Positions 11,007 to 25,175 are shown, counted from the stretch's first letter. The stretch: DNA of 64,000 bases from Eledone cirrhosa (GCA_964016885.1 OZ024742.1:5428604-5492603), one strand, 5' to 3'. The notes: a model not told the origin generated them from the letters alone. Translations and numbers: made by a program.

Positions 11007-11787
11007 TAGTGTATGTGTATGTATATGTGCGTATATGTATACGTATGAATGGGTGTGTATGTATATATGTATATATATATATATATATAGTCACGTATGT
11101 ACGTGCGATTAGATATACATGTGGCGATATATATATATATACGTGCCTCGTGTGTATGTATGTACGCATGCATGCGCTTTTGTCTGTACGTATTTGTATG
11201 TATAAATATTTATATATATATATGTGTGTGTAAGTGCGTACCTATGTTTGTTTTCTTTTTTCTAGTGATAATTGATTACTTTCTCTTTGATTTAAAAAAT
11301 GATTCATTCTCTTATATTGTTTCATTTTTATACATATATCGAGAATGACACTTCTTTTTACTATTACACTCCCTTCCCTCTTTATCTTCCGCATATAAGT
11401 GACCGCGCGTGTGTGTGTGTTTATACGCGTGCTTTCATACTCGTATGTGTATTTAATACCTGTATCTGGATGCGTGTTAACTATATTATCTTACAATTTA
11501 TTTTTCAACTCATATTATATACGTATTTGTGGTCACATATACACAAATATACTTGCCCTCATATATGTACTTACGCACACATTTTCACCATACACATGCA
11601 TTTGTACATACACAAATATGTACATTTGTGAGTGTATATACATACATATACACATACCCTAACTATATTTCCTTATTTTTTTATATATCTCTTGCATTAC
11701 TTTTATTTATATATTTTTTGCCCGTTAAACTCTTGCCTTTCTTGAGGAGACTTTTCAAATATTTCCCTATGTTTTAAATTGCCTTGT

Positions 11788-11851
11788 CCGATGAACGAAT
11801 GAGGACGTTTTTCGTATTCGTCTTATTCGGGAAACCTCTGGTAATGAGGTA
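11788..11851 (+). ncRNA. Hammerhead-like fold in right PLE arm
   Basis: Inverted copy of the motif at 8,404-8,466: CCGATGA at 11,788-11,794, stem II CGAATGAGGACG against CGTCTTATTCG with one bulged G, GAAA at 11,831-11,834, helix III ACCTC/GAGGT at 11,834-11,838 and 11,846-11,850, then A. It is antisense to the PLE coding strand, as expected if the flanks are inverted. Confidence 0.38.
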
Positions 11852-11955
11852 ATTATATTGTATTGTTTATTATACATTAAATTTTGGTCTGGTACTTACA
11901 TAGAGCACTCTTCACTCCTATGGCTTTTTCAATTTTCAACGGAAAGTTCAATACT

Positions 11956-12743
<788 letters not shown>

Positions 12744-13189
12744 AGCTCTGATTATTTAATTTATTAACTTTTCATTGAGCCACAAAGTGACCGGTTGCAA
12801 AACACGTATATATATATATATTTATATATATGTAAACCTTTATATATATATATATATATAACAAAGGAATTGTGGTAAGGGACCAGATGGACCATAACGC
12901 ACCAGACTACTCAATACTTAGGGTAGTAGAGTGGGAAATAGGAAAAAGTATGACCCCGACGGCAGAGCTCAAGCCGTTTCGACGGCTATTTCTGGACAAA
13001 GTAAGAATTTTTATATACATATATATATATATATTTATATATCCATATATATATATATTTATATATACATATATTCCGCACGCCATCTCACAGTCAGTGG
13101 CCTACTCCAGTGCCACGGAACACCCGCCAATCGCCTTAGAGTCGAACAAAGAACTATCTTCATCTTACAGACCCACACTCCCGCCGGCC
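12744..13189. other. Spacer holding a second copy of the 3.8-kb hairpin arm
   Basis: 12,941-12,997 repeats the AGGAAAAAGTATGA...TTTCTGGACA arm found at 3,824-3,882, without its inverted partner. TA-rich tracts lie on both sides (12,808-12,860 and 13,012-13,072). 13,074-13,189 is GC-richer and looks like the start of the C-rich block. Confidence 0.6.
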
Positions 13190-14535
13190 TGAACTCCCCA
13201 CCCTTATTCCTTTAGCCTTCGACCGCCCCCCTCCCCCCACACTTATCCCCCACTAACACCACTAACACACCCCTCCTTTTCACCGCCCACCCCACAACTA
13301 ACAATACTAACACCTCCACTCCACCCCTCATCTGACCACCCTTCCCCAACTAACATACTAACATCCCTCCCTTCTTCTCCTCCTCCCCCCTCCTTATCAC
13401 ACGCACACACCCACCGGCACATATATACACGCGCTCACACTAAACACACACCCTACTACCACCACTAACCCTCACCCCCACACCTCTCACCCCCACACCT
13501 TCATCCCACCACCCCGCAACTAACCTCACTAACACCCCCTGACCCCAAGCACACGAACACACGCACCCACTTACACCACCCACCCCACACGCAACTAACA
13601 TCACTAACACCCCCCAACCCCACGCACACGTACCCACACACCCTCGTACACCACCAACTCTACACACCCTACCACCACTAACCCCCACTCACACCTGCAT
13701 TCAACCCCTCCCCACCTCCCGTATACTAACACCCACTAACACCCCTTCATCAAACTACACACACACCAGTACACCACACTCCCTCCATAGAACTACACAC
13801 ACCCTTCTCTCCCCGCTCCACCCACACCCTCGCTCCACACTCACTCATCCCACTAACACCTCTACTAATACACACACACACACCCTCCTCACTCCAACTT
13901 TCACACCTACCCATCCTCGCCCCTTTACCATTCCACCGACTGCTGCTATGCCCTCTGACCACCTCCCAGCACAAACAGACACACAGCACTCCCACTGCTT
14001 GACCACTTCCTGTTGCGCGCGCACCCCCACATCTCTCCTCTTCCGACCATCGCTTCATGGAATACTCGTACGTAGAACTTGACCACCACAGAATCCACTA
14101 AACATCATCGGATTTTACCAACTGTTCAACCATCCTCTAATCACCTATATAACTCACCCACACACACACCCCAAAAAAAATTTTTTTTCTCCACACGCCA
14201 CCTACACCCACAACCCGCTTAAACCCCACACACACGTGTTTTCCACCACATATTTACACCCTCAGCCTCCTGATTCCTCTCCCCCCACCCCTCTATCCAC
14301 ACACGCACAGACACTCCGACCTACAACCCCTCCCATTCACACCTCTTCCTGAACATGCAACCCCGTTCTTCCCCCAACCCTTACTTTCACATACACACAC
14401 ACACACACACACGTACACCTACACACACACACCACCTTCAGCCCTCCCCGCTCGGACACCCGTCTCCCTCTCCCCACTCCACCCGCCACCACCCCTACAC
14501 ACCCCACACCTTTCCACCACCTGTTTTACCCCCCT
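13190..14535. other. C/A-rich, G-depleted non-coding tract
   Basis: For over 1.3 kb the plus strand is dominated by C and A (CCACACCC, ACTAACACC and similar words), with long G-free stretches, not as a regular tandem repeat. Frames open on the minus strand (GVRGVGV-type) are composition artefacts. It leads into the PLE-like 3' flank, so it may be that element's untranslated region. Confidence 0.6.
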
Positions 14536-14834
14536 TTTAATTTCAGTTTATTTTGATCATGCTTTTATATTTAAATTTATTTCATTCCTTGTATTTTGAT
14601 CATGCTTTATTTTTATTTTTATTTTTATTTTTAATTTCCTTCGCACCGTTTCCTTTCGCTATATGTCTCTCCACCACTCCCCTACACGCCCTTTGAACTC
14701 TGTTCCCACACACTTCTCACCTGAGGAAGGGCTTATGCCCGAAACGTCGTTCCCCACCAACACCCCACTCCCCAGAGCGTGAAATTAATAAACATTCGTT
14801 GTACTGCCTCTCTGTTTTGTTCCTGTTCAAATTT
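14536..14834 (+). mobile_element. Penelope-like pseudo-LTR/3' flank with hammerhead core
   Basis: A (TTTTA)n stretch at 14,605-14,632, then unique sequence with a minimal hammerhead motif (14,721-14,748) and AATAAA at about 14,787, ending at a (TA)n. No coding part remains beside it. The PLE origin is inferred from the ribozyme form. Confidence 0.55.
14721..14748 (+). ncRNA. Minimal hammerhead ribozyme motif (best in window)
   Basis: CTGAGGA (14,721-14,727), stem II GGGC (14,729-14,732)/GCCC (14,737-14,740) with loop TTAT, GAAAC (14,741-14,745), GTC (14,746-14,748). All invariant core bases are present (only variable position 7 differs from CTGATGA). Helix III is two base pairs without a loop, and the cleavage triplet is GTC. 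This minimal form is established for PLE hammerheads, which tend to act as dimers. Stem I is weak; distal CTCTG (14,698-14,702) and CAGAG (14,773-14,777) could pair. Confidence 0.65.
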
Positions 14835-14941
14835 TTCCATTATATATATATATATAGTAATAATAATAAATTTGAAGACTAAAATCCAAAGAGGGCTCGA
14901 TAAGGATAAATATATATCGAAAATATAAGAACCGTAGAGCA

Positions 14942-15338
14942 AATATTTATTAAAATAACAGATTAAAGTTTAAGCAAAGAATCGCTGCTTTCACCCTTAA
15001 CGGGATCTTCTGAAACTAACAAAGTCAATCTGTAAACGCATAAGTGGATATTTAAAAAAACGTTGCAACTGGAGGTTGAGCACTCTATTGATTTATATTC
15101 ATGATGCAGAAACAACATCTGAATATTTCTACAAAGAAGATACCCGTACCAAGCAGGAAAACATACCTAAAACTCCTGAACCAAAGTATCGTCTTCCTGT
15201 CTTCCTCCGATTGCAACGTTTTTTGAAATATCCACTTCTGCGTTTACAGATTGACTTTGTTAGTTTCAGAAGATCCCGTTAAGGGTGAAAGCAGCGATTC
15301 TTTGCTTAAACTTTAATCTGTTATTTTAATAAATATAT
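14942..15338. repeat. 134-bp inverted repeat with 128-bp spacer
   Basis: Arms 14,942-15,075 and 15,204-15,338 are almost identical in inverted orientation (ACTAACAAAGTCAATCTGTA, CGCTGCTTTCACCCTTAACG). The outer 30 bp (CTTTGCTTAAACTTTAATCT) occur again at about 25,102-25,133. The right arm carries a decayed hammerhead-like core: CAGAAGA (15,267-15,273), stem CCC.../...GGG, GAAA (15,287-15,290). Both outer ends adjoin TA-rich sequence. Confidence 0.92.
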
Positions 15339-15350
15339 ATATATATATAG

Positions 15351-15959
15351 TGGCTGCCAACTCGTTTTCGAGTACGGCCACTACTTTATATCCATGTAGG
15401 AGAACCCCTACCGATGCGCTGAACGAGTGTGACTTTTTAGTCCAGCCAGCGACTTGAAAACTCTGGTACAAACACTACACTTGTGACAATTATTGACACA
15501 TAGTGCTGGGCCCATGGTACCATGTGACGACAAGTGCAGAGAGATCTCCAGATACAAAGCAATGCCTGTGCCGTGAAGCTTTTATAGTGAGCAAAGACAC
15601 TGCACAAAGCCAGTCCCACTCTCTTAACCAAGATGATATTTACCAAAAAGAAGAACAAGTCAACATCATTAGATACCATCAGGGTTGCAGGTGTTATATC
15701 CGAGTTTTCATTCTCCTAGAATTCTGCCTTGACAAAGGCTAAGGGGTCATCTCTCCCGGTGATTTTGGATGGCCATTGACTCTTAAGAGCTCCTTTGCCC
15801 TTTGACAGGTTTTGTTTTTAGTCCTGCAGGATGTCCAAAGTCACCCTCCTCACCAAGAAACCTTGGTGGGGTTGCCAGTTTAGTCGCCAACGACCCGACC
15901 ATGGGACAGGTTGTACTGGGATACATGTTACCAGTAGCACCAACTGGTGACCTGACATA

Positions 15960-15960
<1 letters not shown>
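15351..15960 (-). repeat. Inverted, longer copy of the R481 repeat
   Basis: From TGGCTGCCAACTCG at 15,351 this is the reverse complement of the 481-bp repeat that is tandem at 32.8-34.4 kb. It extends past the tandem version by the CCATGGTCGGGTCG-side segment (also in the first copy at 32,850) and by a further about 50 bp (to 15,960) not seen at 32.8 kb. It shows that the repeat is dispersed. Its 79-80-codon frames on both strands have no recognisable similarity. Confidence 0.92.
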
Positions 15961-16669
<709 letters not shown>

Positions 16670-16670
<1 letters not shown>

Positions 16671-17288
16671 AAATACAATATGTTGAAAAGGTAACACACT
16701 AGAGAGAGATACAGTGCGCTATCAATAAAGCAGGGAAAACCCACCAGTGTATGGAATCTATAACCTATGAAAGGCAGACTAAAGAAACGATAATTAAAAG
16801 TATAAATTAAAGTGTAAATAAATACCTCTATATATATATATATATCACACGTACAAATCCAAAGAGATCTGTTTCACCAGTAAGTTGTTGACAGAAATGA
16901 AATAACCACGGTTCTTCAGTGTGTGTAAGGCTATACATTTCAGACAACACTAAGAGAATTTTAAAGTGGCTGTCCAGCTACACGTGGGAGAGAGAAGTCA
17001 CAGATGTTTAAGGGCAGTGAACCAGTGGCCTCTGAGGGACGAGCTGCTAGAAAGGGCAGCCCAAAACCACTCAGAGAAGTGTGCTCAACCAAACAGAGAG
17101 AGAGGAAAGACTGTTATAAGGAGCGAACTATCACGATAAATTAACGGAGCATTAGACTCTCGCCATTCCCTGTAAATAGTCTGCCTTTCATAGGTTATAG
17201 ATTCCATACACTGGTGGTTTTTCCCTGTTTTATTGATAGCGCACTGTATCTCTCTCTAGTGTGTTACCTTTTCAACATATTGTATTTT
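16670..17288. repeat. 110-bp inverted repeat with 399-bp spacer
   Basis: 16,670-16,779 (AAGGTAACACACTAGAGAGA, CCAGTGTATGGAATCTATAA) returns inverted at 17,179-17,288 with rare mismatches. The spacer has no coding seen. Confidence 0.92.
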
Positions 17289-17367
17289 AAAGAGCTCAGG
17301 ATTTCCTCTCCTTTGAGCACACTATTTACAGGGAATGGCGAGAGTCTAATGTTCCGTCAATTTATCG
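17134..17367. repeat. Second inverted repeat overlapping the first
   Basis: 17,134-17,180 (CGATAAATTAACGGAGCATT...AAATAGT) is inverted at 17,321-17,367. The right arm of the 16.67-kb inverted repeat sits wholly inside this one, so the two structures interlock and cannot both be fully extruded. Confidence 0.9.
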
Positions 17368-19084
<1,717 letters not shown>

Positions 19085-19420
19085 TTAGCGATGTCTGCAA
19101 GAACTGAATAATTCGCTTTTTGAATTAATAGAATTTTGACAGTTAATTATATAAAAAATTTCCTCGATACACAAATGACAGATTCTTGAGAAAGCCATAT
19201 TTCGGTATGCAGGTGCTTTCGAAATCGTCCCCCAAGATATTGAATAGTCTATATTATTGTCCTTTAAATTCCAAATTAGATGTGAAAGTGAAGTGGAAGA
19301 TTTTTTATCGGACCTATTAAATGTATGTTTGTGGTTGTACCAGCGTTCTTTGAATTTTGTAGAAGTGGCACCTATATAGTTAAATATTTTGTCTCTAGTT
19401 TTTAATATGCATTTATAAAT
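19085..19420 (-). pseudogene. PLE C-terminal endonuclease relic
   Basis: Minus-strand frame after a TAA at 19,421-19,423: IYKCILKTRDKIFNYIGAT, FKERWYNHKHTFN, LSHLIWNLKDNNIDYS, ICHLCIEE, ending ...FSSCRHR and TAA at 19,085-19,087. YIGAT-R-H plus the CxxC further on is the GIY-YIG-type tail of Penelope-like elements, and the segment aligns by eye with the same part of the 9.6-11.0-kb copy (IWDLKD, CTLCISEK). Upstream the frame is broken by stops and shifts near 19,440-19,500, and the RT is not recognisable. It is older than the 9.6-kb copy. Confidence 0.72.
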
Positions 19421-19423
19421 TTA

Positions 19424-19717
19424 GTTTTTGTCTAAGCAATTTGTAAAGGGCAGCTTGATTAAATTCTACAGTTACATTTTCGGGAGTCGTTATTAGAAAC
19501 GGTACTATTAGTATGAATATTGTTATTAGAAATATTATTATTGTTATCTTGGTTTGTTTGGTTAGGGTTTAAATTTAAGTTTCTATTATTAATTCTATTT
19601 ATATTTTGTGCTATGTTCATAGTAGTAGAGTAAGATAGTTGTATAGTGTATCTGTTAAAGAGCTGGTCTTAAAATATGTAATGAAAGACATTCTGTTCAT
19701 ACAAAAGGATAGACTCT
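19424..19717. other. Decayed AT-rich sequence between PLE relic and LINE
   Basis: Shifted fragments of the PLE cysteine cluster may extend to about 19,500. Beyond that is ATT-rich sequence with nothing recognisable. Confidence 0.35.
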
Positions 19718-20380
19718 ATGGGAGTCTATCTATCCATTCTCATGAAGGACCAGGACACGGCAAAACAACTTTCGGTAAAACCTATTACATCCACCGCATA
19801 CACCTTCTACCCTACGTACATGGGTAGAATGACGCAGAAAATAAAAATACACGCCATTATTCCAATTATGGACACATGGTGGGTGTTAACAGGTTTTCTT
19901 GACCTGAACGATGACATATTAATATCCATGGGAAAGGCATCGGGTGACGCGTTTAGTGGAACGGGCCTCAAACTTTTAGTTCAAATGAGGTCCGAAAGGA
20001 TCGCCTAGATCGCTGAACGCGTCATTCTGGATGACCAAACTTTTATAAACATTACCGTTGAGGGTAGGCGGCCCTCGTGTTACCTCTGTGGAACTAGAGG
20101 TCACCTGAGGGCTGTTTGTCCTCAACTTAAAAAGAACACTCCAATTCTGCCCACACCACCAACAACTACACAACCAACACAATCACCACCACCACCACTA
20201 CAAAAACAACAACCACAAGTTAACACAAAACAAAACACTGTCCAACCCATCCCCCCACTCATAAAAAAATTTCAAAAACACCCGCACCGCAAACACTACC
20301 CGAAAATTTACCCCTCCCCTCCAACACGGAAGACGACCCCGTTCGTTGTCAGACGAGGGGTAACATTTCCAAAAAGTTAA
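19718..20380 (+). pseudogene. LINE ORF1, CCHC zinc-knuckle protein, one in-frame stop
   Basis: One frame from about 19,718 (QDTAKQLSV...TAYTFYPTYMG) continues through a TAG at 20,006-20,008 and into IAERVILDDQTFINITVEG and the knuckle CYLCGTRGHLRAVC (C-x2-C-x4-H-x4-C, about 20,080-20,125). It then becomes a Pro/Gln/Thr-rich tail ending at TAA 20,378-20,380. ORF1 proteins with a CCHC knuckle bind element RNA in many LINEs. It lies directly upstream of ORF2 on the same strand. The start Met is uncertain because the 5' end may be truncated or shifted. Confidence 0.7.
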
Positions 20381-20919
20381 AAGAAAGAAAAGAAAACACA
20401 CCTCAGACACACAAATAAAAACAACCCCTCCCCAAAACATAACACAGACATCAACACAAAAGAACACACAACAACAGCAAACAAAAAACACCACACAAAA
20501 ACAAAAATATGCATACATAAACACAAGAAACAAAAAACTGTTGAACATTATTTATAATAACAATTTGGTAAAAACCGAAGGGCCTAACTTCACCCAGGCA
20601 GGGGATTTCCCCCACCTCAAAATGATAAAAGTCCCAGGGGACATATACAAAACTTTAAAGGACAATTTTAAAGAGGACGTGGGGCCCCCACCCCCCTGCG
20701 TCGGACCCATTAACCGCCTCCTCCTAAAAATGTCCCCACCCCCTCCCCAAACACTCACACAACTCCAAACACCCCAGCCCCACCACACACTGATGCCCCC
20801 ACTCTACCACAAACCTCCACCCCACCCAACAACCCCTCCCCCACACCCATGGAAATTGTGCGACCTGGTCCCCGGGACGCAGAGAGGTAGGTGCCTCCTT
20901 TTTCTCTTTACCACCAACA
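20381..20919 (+). other. LINE inter-ORF / N-terminal ORF2 region
   Basis: A/C-rich, G-poor sequence, then from 20,541 an open frame that is strongly Pro-rich (PPPPCVGP, HPTTPPPHP) and joins the first residues of the endonuclease. It could be a low-complexity extension of ORF2 or untranslated sequence. Confidence 0.4.
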
Positions 20920-23900
20920 TGGCTGTATTGAGAGTGGCTTGTCTAAATGCGCGTGGCAAAACTTCTAAATGACCTCAGGTCACGCTGTATAAATGTGATG
21001 GTCATTTGCGAGGACAGGATCAGCAGCGTGCGACAGCTGGCCCCCACCTTTGATGATTTTGAGATGCACGCATCTCTCTGTCAACCCGGAGGTGGGGGTG
21101 GGGTTGTCGTTCTGCTGCAAAAACATCTGGGTCTCGCTACACAGACGGTACACTTGGACCCGGAGGGTCGACTAGTGGTTCTTGACATTGGCAGTGGTGA
21201 AGGCGGAGCTTTTAGGCTGGTCGCCGTCTACGGCCCTTTTGGGTCAACGCGGCCGGACTTCTTCCATCGTCTGGAGACTTTTCTATGGACGTCCCGCTCC
21301 TTGCTTTTAGTGGGGGACTGGAATGGTATCCTAGATGCATGTTGGGACTATGTAGGGGCATGTCCTGATAGAGGGGTTGTAACAGCCTCAAGGGATTAAT
21401 CGGCCGATTCGACCTGGCCGATAGATATCGACTAGATTTTCCGACTGTGCCAATCTCGACTTGGAGAAACCACAGCGGTCAATCTATATCGTACCTAGAT
21501 AGGTTCTTAGTTAGAAATAAGGATAAGGACTTTTTAAGTTGTCCAAAAATGCTCATGGTTGGCTATTCAGACCACAAGTTAGTGACCTCCATGGTCAACC
21601 TTGATAGAACGCATAGACAGGGACCCGGTTATTGGAAGCTCAACTTGTCCTTACCGGCAAGTAAAGCTTACAGGAACCGGATTAGTACATTAGTTAAGGA
21701 GTGGTTGACGGGCGCCATCGTCAACAGCAGGTGGTGGGGCTCTCTCAAAAGAGAGATTAGAGTAGCTACAATAGGAGTTAGTAAGGAGTTAGCCTCAGAT
21801 AGAAATAGGAAGGAAAAGGGAGTTGGTAGATAGTGCAGAAGAAGCAATTAGAAGCGGCGACGTAGCCAGAGTACTAGCGTCGAGAACGGCCTTGGGCCAA
21901 TTCTTCGACGCGAAACACGAAGGCTACGTTGTCCGAAGCAAAATACGTGCTCCGTGCTCTGGGAAACGAGGGGACCAAAGCTGTTAGCTGGGCCCGCGCG
22001 ACAGAAGCCAAAACTGGGACTAGATCCACTATCCGGTCTTTGCGAGACCAGGATGGACGGGTGATCCTTGAACCTAAGCAGATGTGTGAGGCCTTTCAAA
22101 GGCACTTTGCCCGATTGTTCGGAAGGGACGAGGGGCCGGATGGAGATGTGGACTTCGGTCCATATCTCGACGGCCTACCGCGTCTTTCGGACGAGGAGGC
22201 GAAGTCCTGCGAGAGGCCGATCTCAGCTGCTGAAATAGGGGACGTGCTGAGCCAATGCGGCAGACGCAAATCTCCGGGCCTCGATGGTCTTCCATACGAA
22301 CTGTATTTAAGTATGCCGGACTTGTTCTTCGATCTCCTTGAAGCGGTCTACTGCAAATGGCAACAGAACGGGAGAATTCCCTGTTCTGTGACCAAGGGCG
22401 TAGTCTCGCTAATGAGGAAGGGCGAGAACAAGGGGGATGAAATAAGTAATTTTAGGCCCATAACATTGCTAAATGCAGAGTTAAAGATTTTGGCCAGGTG
22501 TTAGCAAAGAGGTTGGCACTTGTCGTGGGCAACCTGGTGGGAGATGCGCAGACATGCGCAGTAATGCGCCATCCCGTCCAGGTCCATTCACGACAACCTC
22601 CATCTCATGCGATACATCATAGAGAGGGTTGGGAACGAACACGGCTTTGGTGGGGCCCTGATCAACTTGGATCAATCTAAGGCGTTCGATAGGGTCGACC
22701 ATCGTTACCTGGATGCGGTGCTAGTGGCGGCAGGTTTCGGACCCGTTTTCAGGGGCTGGATCACTGCCATACATAGCAGCCGCATCTGCTCTAGGGTCAA
22801 GGTGAACGGCTACCTCTTGGAGCCATTCGAAATCGCGCGGTCCATCCGACAGGGATGCCCTCTCTCTTCCCTTCTGTATGTATTTACCCTAGAGCCACTG
22901 CTGCGGAAGTTGGAGTTGTTACAGGGCATCCCTTTGGAATCGGGATTGCGGAAAGCGGTGTCGGCCTACGCCGATGACGTGACAGCAATGGTGTCAACCG
23001 CCTCGGAAATCGGAGTGATCGGCACCTTACTGGAGGAATACGAAACGTTTACAGGGGCTAAGCTGAACCGGGATAAGTCAGTCGGTTTGCAACTCGGCGA
23101 ATGGAGGGGCAAACCGATGGCCTCCAACGGCGTCGTCCGACGTTGGACGGAGGGCCCGGTGAAGTTGCTCGGGGTCTGGTTCGGGCCAGACCTCCAGGTG
23201 GAGAAGAACTGGGGTGAGGTATCGAACAGGGTGTTTGCGCTGACGCGGAAGTGGGCTGTGTGCAAACTATCCCTGAAAGGTCGGGCGGAGGTGGCGAACG
23301 CTTATATAGCATCCGTCATCTATTACCGCCTGACCGTCGTGCCTTGCCCAAGGGAAACGCTCACCAAAATGGAGCGCGCACTCTTCCAATTCCTTTGGAT
23401 GAAGCGGGTTCCTTTGGTGAGGAGGTCCATCTGTTGTCAACACCCTTCGAAAGGAGGGCTGGGGATGCCGTGGCTGCTGATGCGTAATCAAGCATTAAAG
23501 CTACGGCACCTCCAAGTATTCCTCCCCGGTCAACTGGTGTGGGCCCCGTTTGTGAGGCGAGACTTTTCGAGACTCGTCTCGCTCACCTAGCTGCAGTCCT
23601 GGGTCAAGCAAAGACCGAGAAAACTGGGCGCCTGGCACACCGAGTGTGCTCAGGCTCTCACGGCTCTCTGGCAGGTGGACCCGACTATCGGTGGCGACTC
23701 CACCTCGTCATTCTATAGAGGGCTGGTGGTTAGTAGGTGCGACGACGCCCTCGGACATGCCCTAGGCATGGAGGAAGACGAACTGTCCAGCCTATTCGGG
23801 AGGACATTTGGCCCGGGACCTATGGACAACTTCCAGAAGTCCCTGGCCTGGCAGTGCTACCGAGGGGCGCTGCCCGTTCGAGAAAAGCTCTACAGACACG

Positions 23901-24334
23901 GGCGCCCGGGTAGAGACCCCTCGAAAAAAATCTGTCCCAGATGCGTGCGCGACGAGGAAACCGCACGCATTGGTACACTGCTCGGGCGTTGCCGATCTGT
24001 GGGGCTATGTCGAACGACTGCTGTCACGGGTGGGACCAATCCGGTTGACCACTGAGTCCATTGTAACGATCAAGCCTTCAAAAATGAAGGAGAGGCGGTC
24101 TTCCTCTGTGTAGTAGCCATGGTGAAAGAGGTGATATGGTGGACACGTTTGAAAGGGCTGAGGTCGGACACCTTTCTCTTCGGCCAACAACTGGTCCTTT
24201 TCTTTAAATACCATTTTAAGAGAAGGATCAGAATGGAGAGAGAGGTGCTCTACCCCAGCAAGTTTTATGAAAGGTGGGTGAAAGTAGCGAGAATGACCCG
24301 TGTGTATTGGCCTTCTCTCTTTATCAGCCTGTAG
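20920..24334 (+). pseudogene. LINE ORF2: AP endonuclease, reverse transcriptase, C-terminal CCHC; several frameshifts
   Basis: The endonuclease begins MAVLRVACLNARG at 20,920, shifts frame near 20,965, continues NDLRSRCINVMVICEDR, then LLVGDWNGILD, shifts near 21,388, and gives RFDLADRYR, TWRNHSGQSISYLDR and YSDHKLV. After further shifts near 21,830 and 21,940 comes the RT: GRRKSPGLDGLPYELYL, FRPITLLN, a shift near 22,500, then INLDQSKAFDRVDH, IRQGCPLSSLLY, and catalytic YADD at 22,967-22,978. After a stop near 23,588 the tail has CPRC..., then a histidine/cysteine pair in another frame (HALVHC), i.e. a C-x2-C-x7-H-x4-C motif, ending at TAG 24,332-24,334. The order is that of L1/Tx1-like LINEs. 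At least five shifts make it non-functional as it stands. Confidence 0.83.
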
Positions 24335-24560
24335 GGGGAAAGGTGAAAGTGCAAAGGAGCACCCCTCTCTGTGCTCCTAAGGAAAAGGGTTGCATACTTT
24401 TTCGGGGGGGGGGGGTGTAACCCCAAAACGCCTCCTCCCTATTAAGTACTGTATTGTTAATTTTATATTTGTTATTTGTTCTTTACTCGTTCCTTTATGT
24501 AAACTTCCCCCTTGTATTTGTCCCCTTTTTTGTGCCCTCGTGGCAAATAAATAGAAACTT
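24335..24560 (+). other. LINE 3' untranslated region
   Basis: It follows the ORF2 stop, contains a G9-10 run at about 24,405, and ends with AATAAATAGAAAC (24,545-24,557), resembling a polyadenylation signal. Immediately afterwards comes a (TATG)n microsatellite rather than a poly(A) tail. Confidence 0.55.
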
Positions 24561-24576
24561 ATCTATATACATACAT

Positions 24577-24709
24577 ATATGTATGTTTGTATATATGCAT
24601 GTATGTATGTATGTATGTATGTATGTATGTATATATGCATGTATGTATGTATGTATGTATGTATGTATGTATGTATGTATGTATGTATGTATGTATGTAT
24701 GTATGTTTG

Positions 24710-24741
<32 letters not shown>

Positions 24742-24785
24742 TGTATGTATGTATGTATGTATGTATGTATGCGTATGTATGTATA
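24577..24785. repeat. (TATG)n microsatellite
   Basis: About 210 bp of TATG with a few TTTG, ATAT and GCAT variants. The tetranucleotide gives mirrored open frames on both strands (MYVC and YIHT repeats), which are not genes. Confidence 0.98.
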
Positions 24786-24837
24786 TGCTCGTATTCTGTG
24801 TTTACCGTCGTCTTCATGCCACGCAACACAGCAGTTT

Positions 24838-24961
24838 AACAAAAACGAGATCAATAAAATAAGTACATGACTGGAAACAATTAGTTATGAATGTCATTAA
24901 TAGGATGCCCCAGCATGGCCGTTATCTCATTACTAAAATCAGTAAAATAACAGAGCAGGTG
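24838..24961 (+). mobile_element. Diverged cephalopod-type SINE tail
   Basis: GAGATCAATAAAATAAGTAC, then after drift GGATGCCCCAGCATGGCCG and a ...ACT..AA.TCAGTAAAATAA ending. These blocks in this order are the 3' part of octopus SINEs as I know them (CCAGCATGGCCGCA...ACTGAAAC...AGTAAAA). The head is missing or too decayed. Confidence 0.62.
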
Positions 24962-25126
24962 TTGCTTCGTTCTATTCTTAATAGATGTTGGAACATATGA
25001 ATTTACATTAAAATATCATTAATAGGAAATATATTATTTGCATAAATATATAGACGCACATTCACGCATATATATATATATATATCGTAATAATAATAAA
25101 TTCTTTGCTTAAACTTTAATCTGTTA

Positions 25127-25175
<49 letters not shown>

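Larger units (their letters stand above)
8377..11878 (-). mobile_element. Penelope-like element with large inverted flanks
   Basis: About 880 bp at 8,377-9,258 recur inverted at 11,007-11,878, including ACGCATCCAGATACAGGTAT and CGCGCGGTCACTTATATGCG. Between the arms, on the minus strand, are a 5'-truncated RT/endonuclease frame (9,638-11,006) and a 380-bp A-rich tail. PLEs are known for pseudo-LTRs in direct or inverted orientation, so the arms are probably the element's own flanks. Much of each arm is (TA)/(CA)-rich, which makes the exact ends uncertain. Confidence 0.7.

Noticed and set aside
13440..14058. Gly/Val/Cys-rich minus-strand frames
   Set aside because: Composition artefact of the C/A-rich plus strand.
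24577..24785. MYVC / YIHT repeat frames
   Set aside because: Translation of (TATG)n microsatellite.
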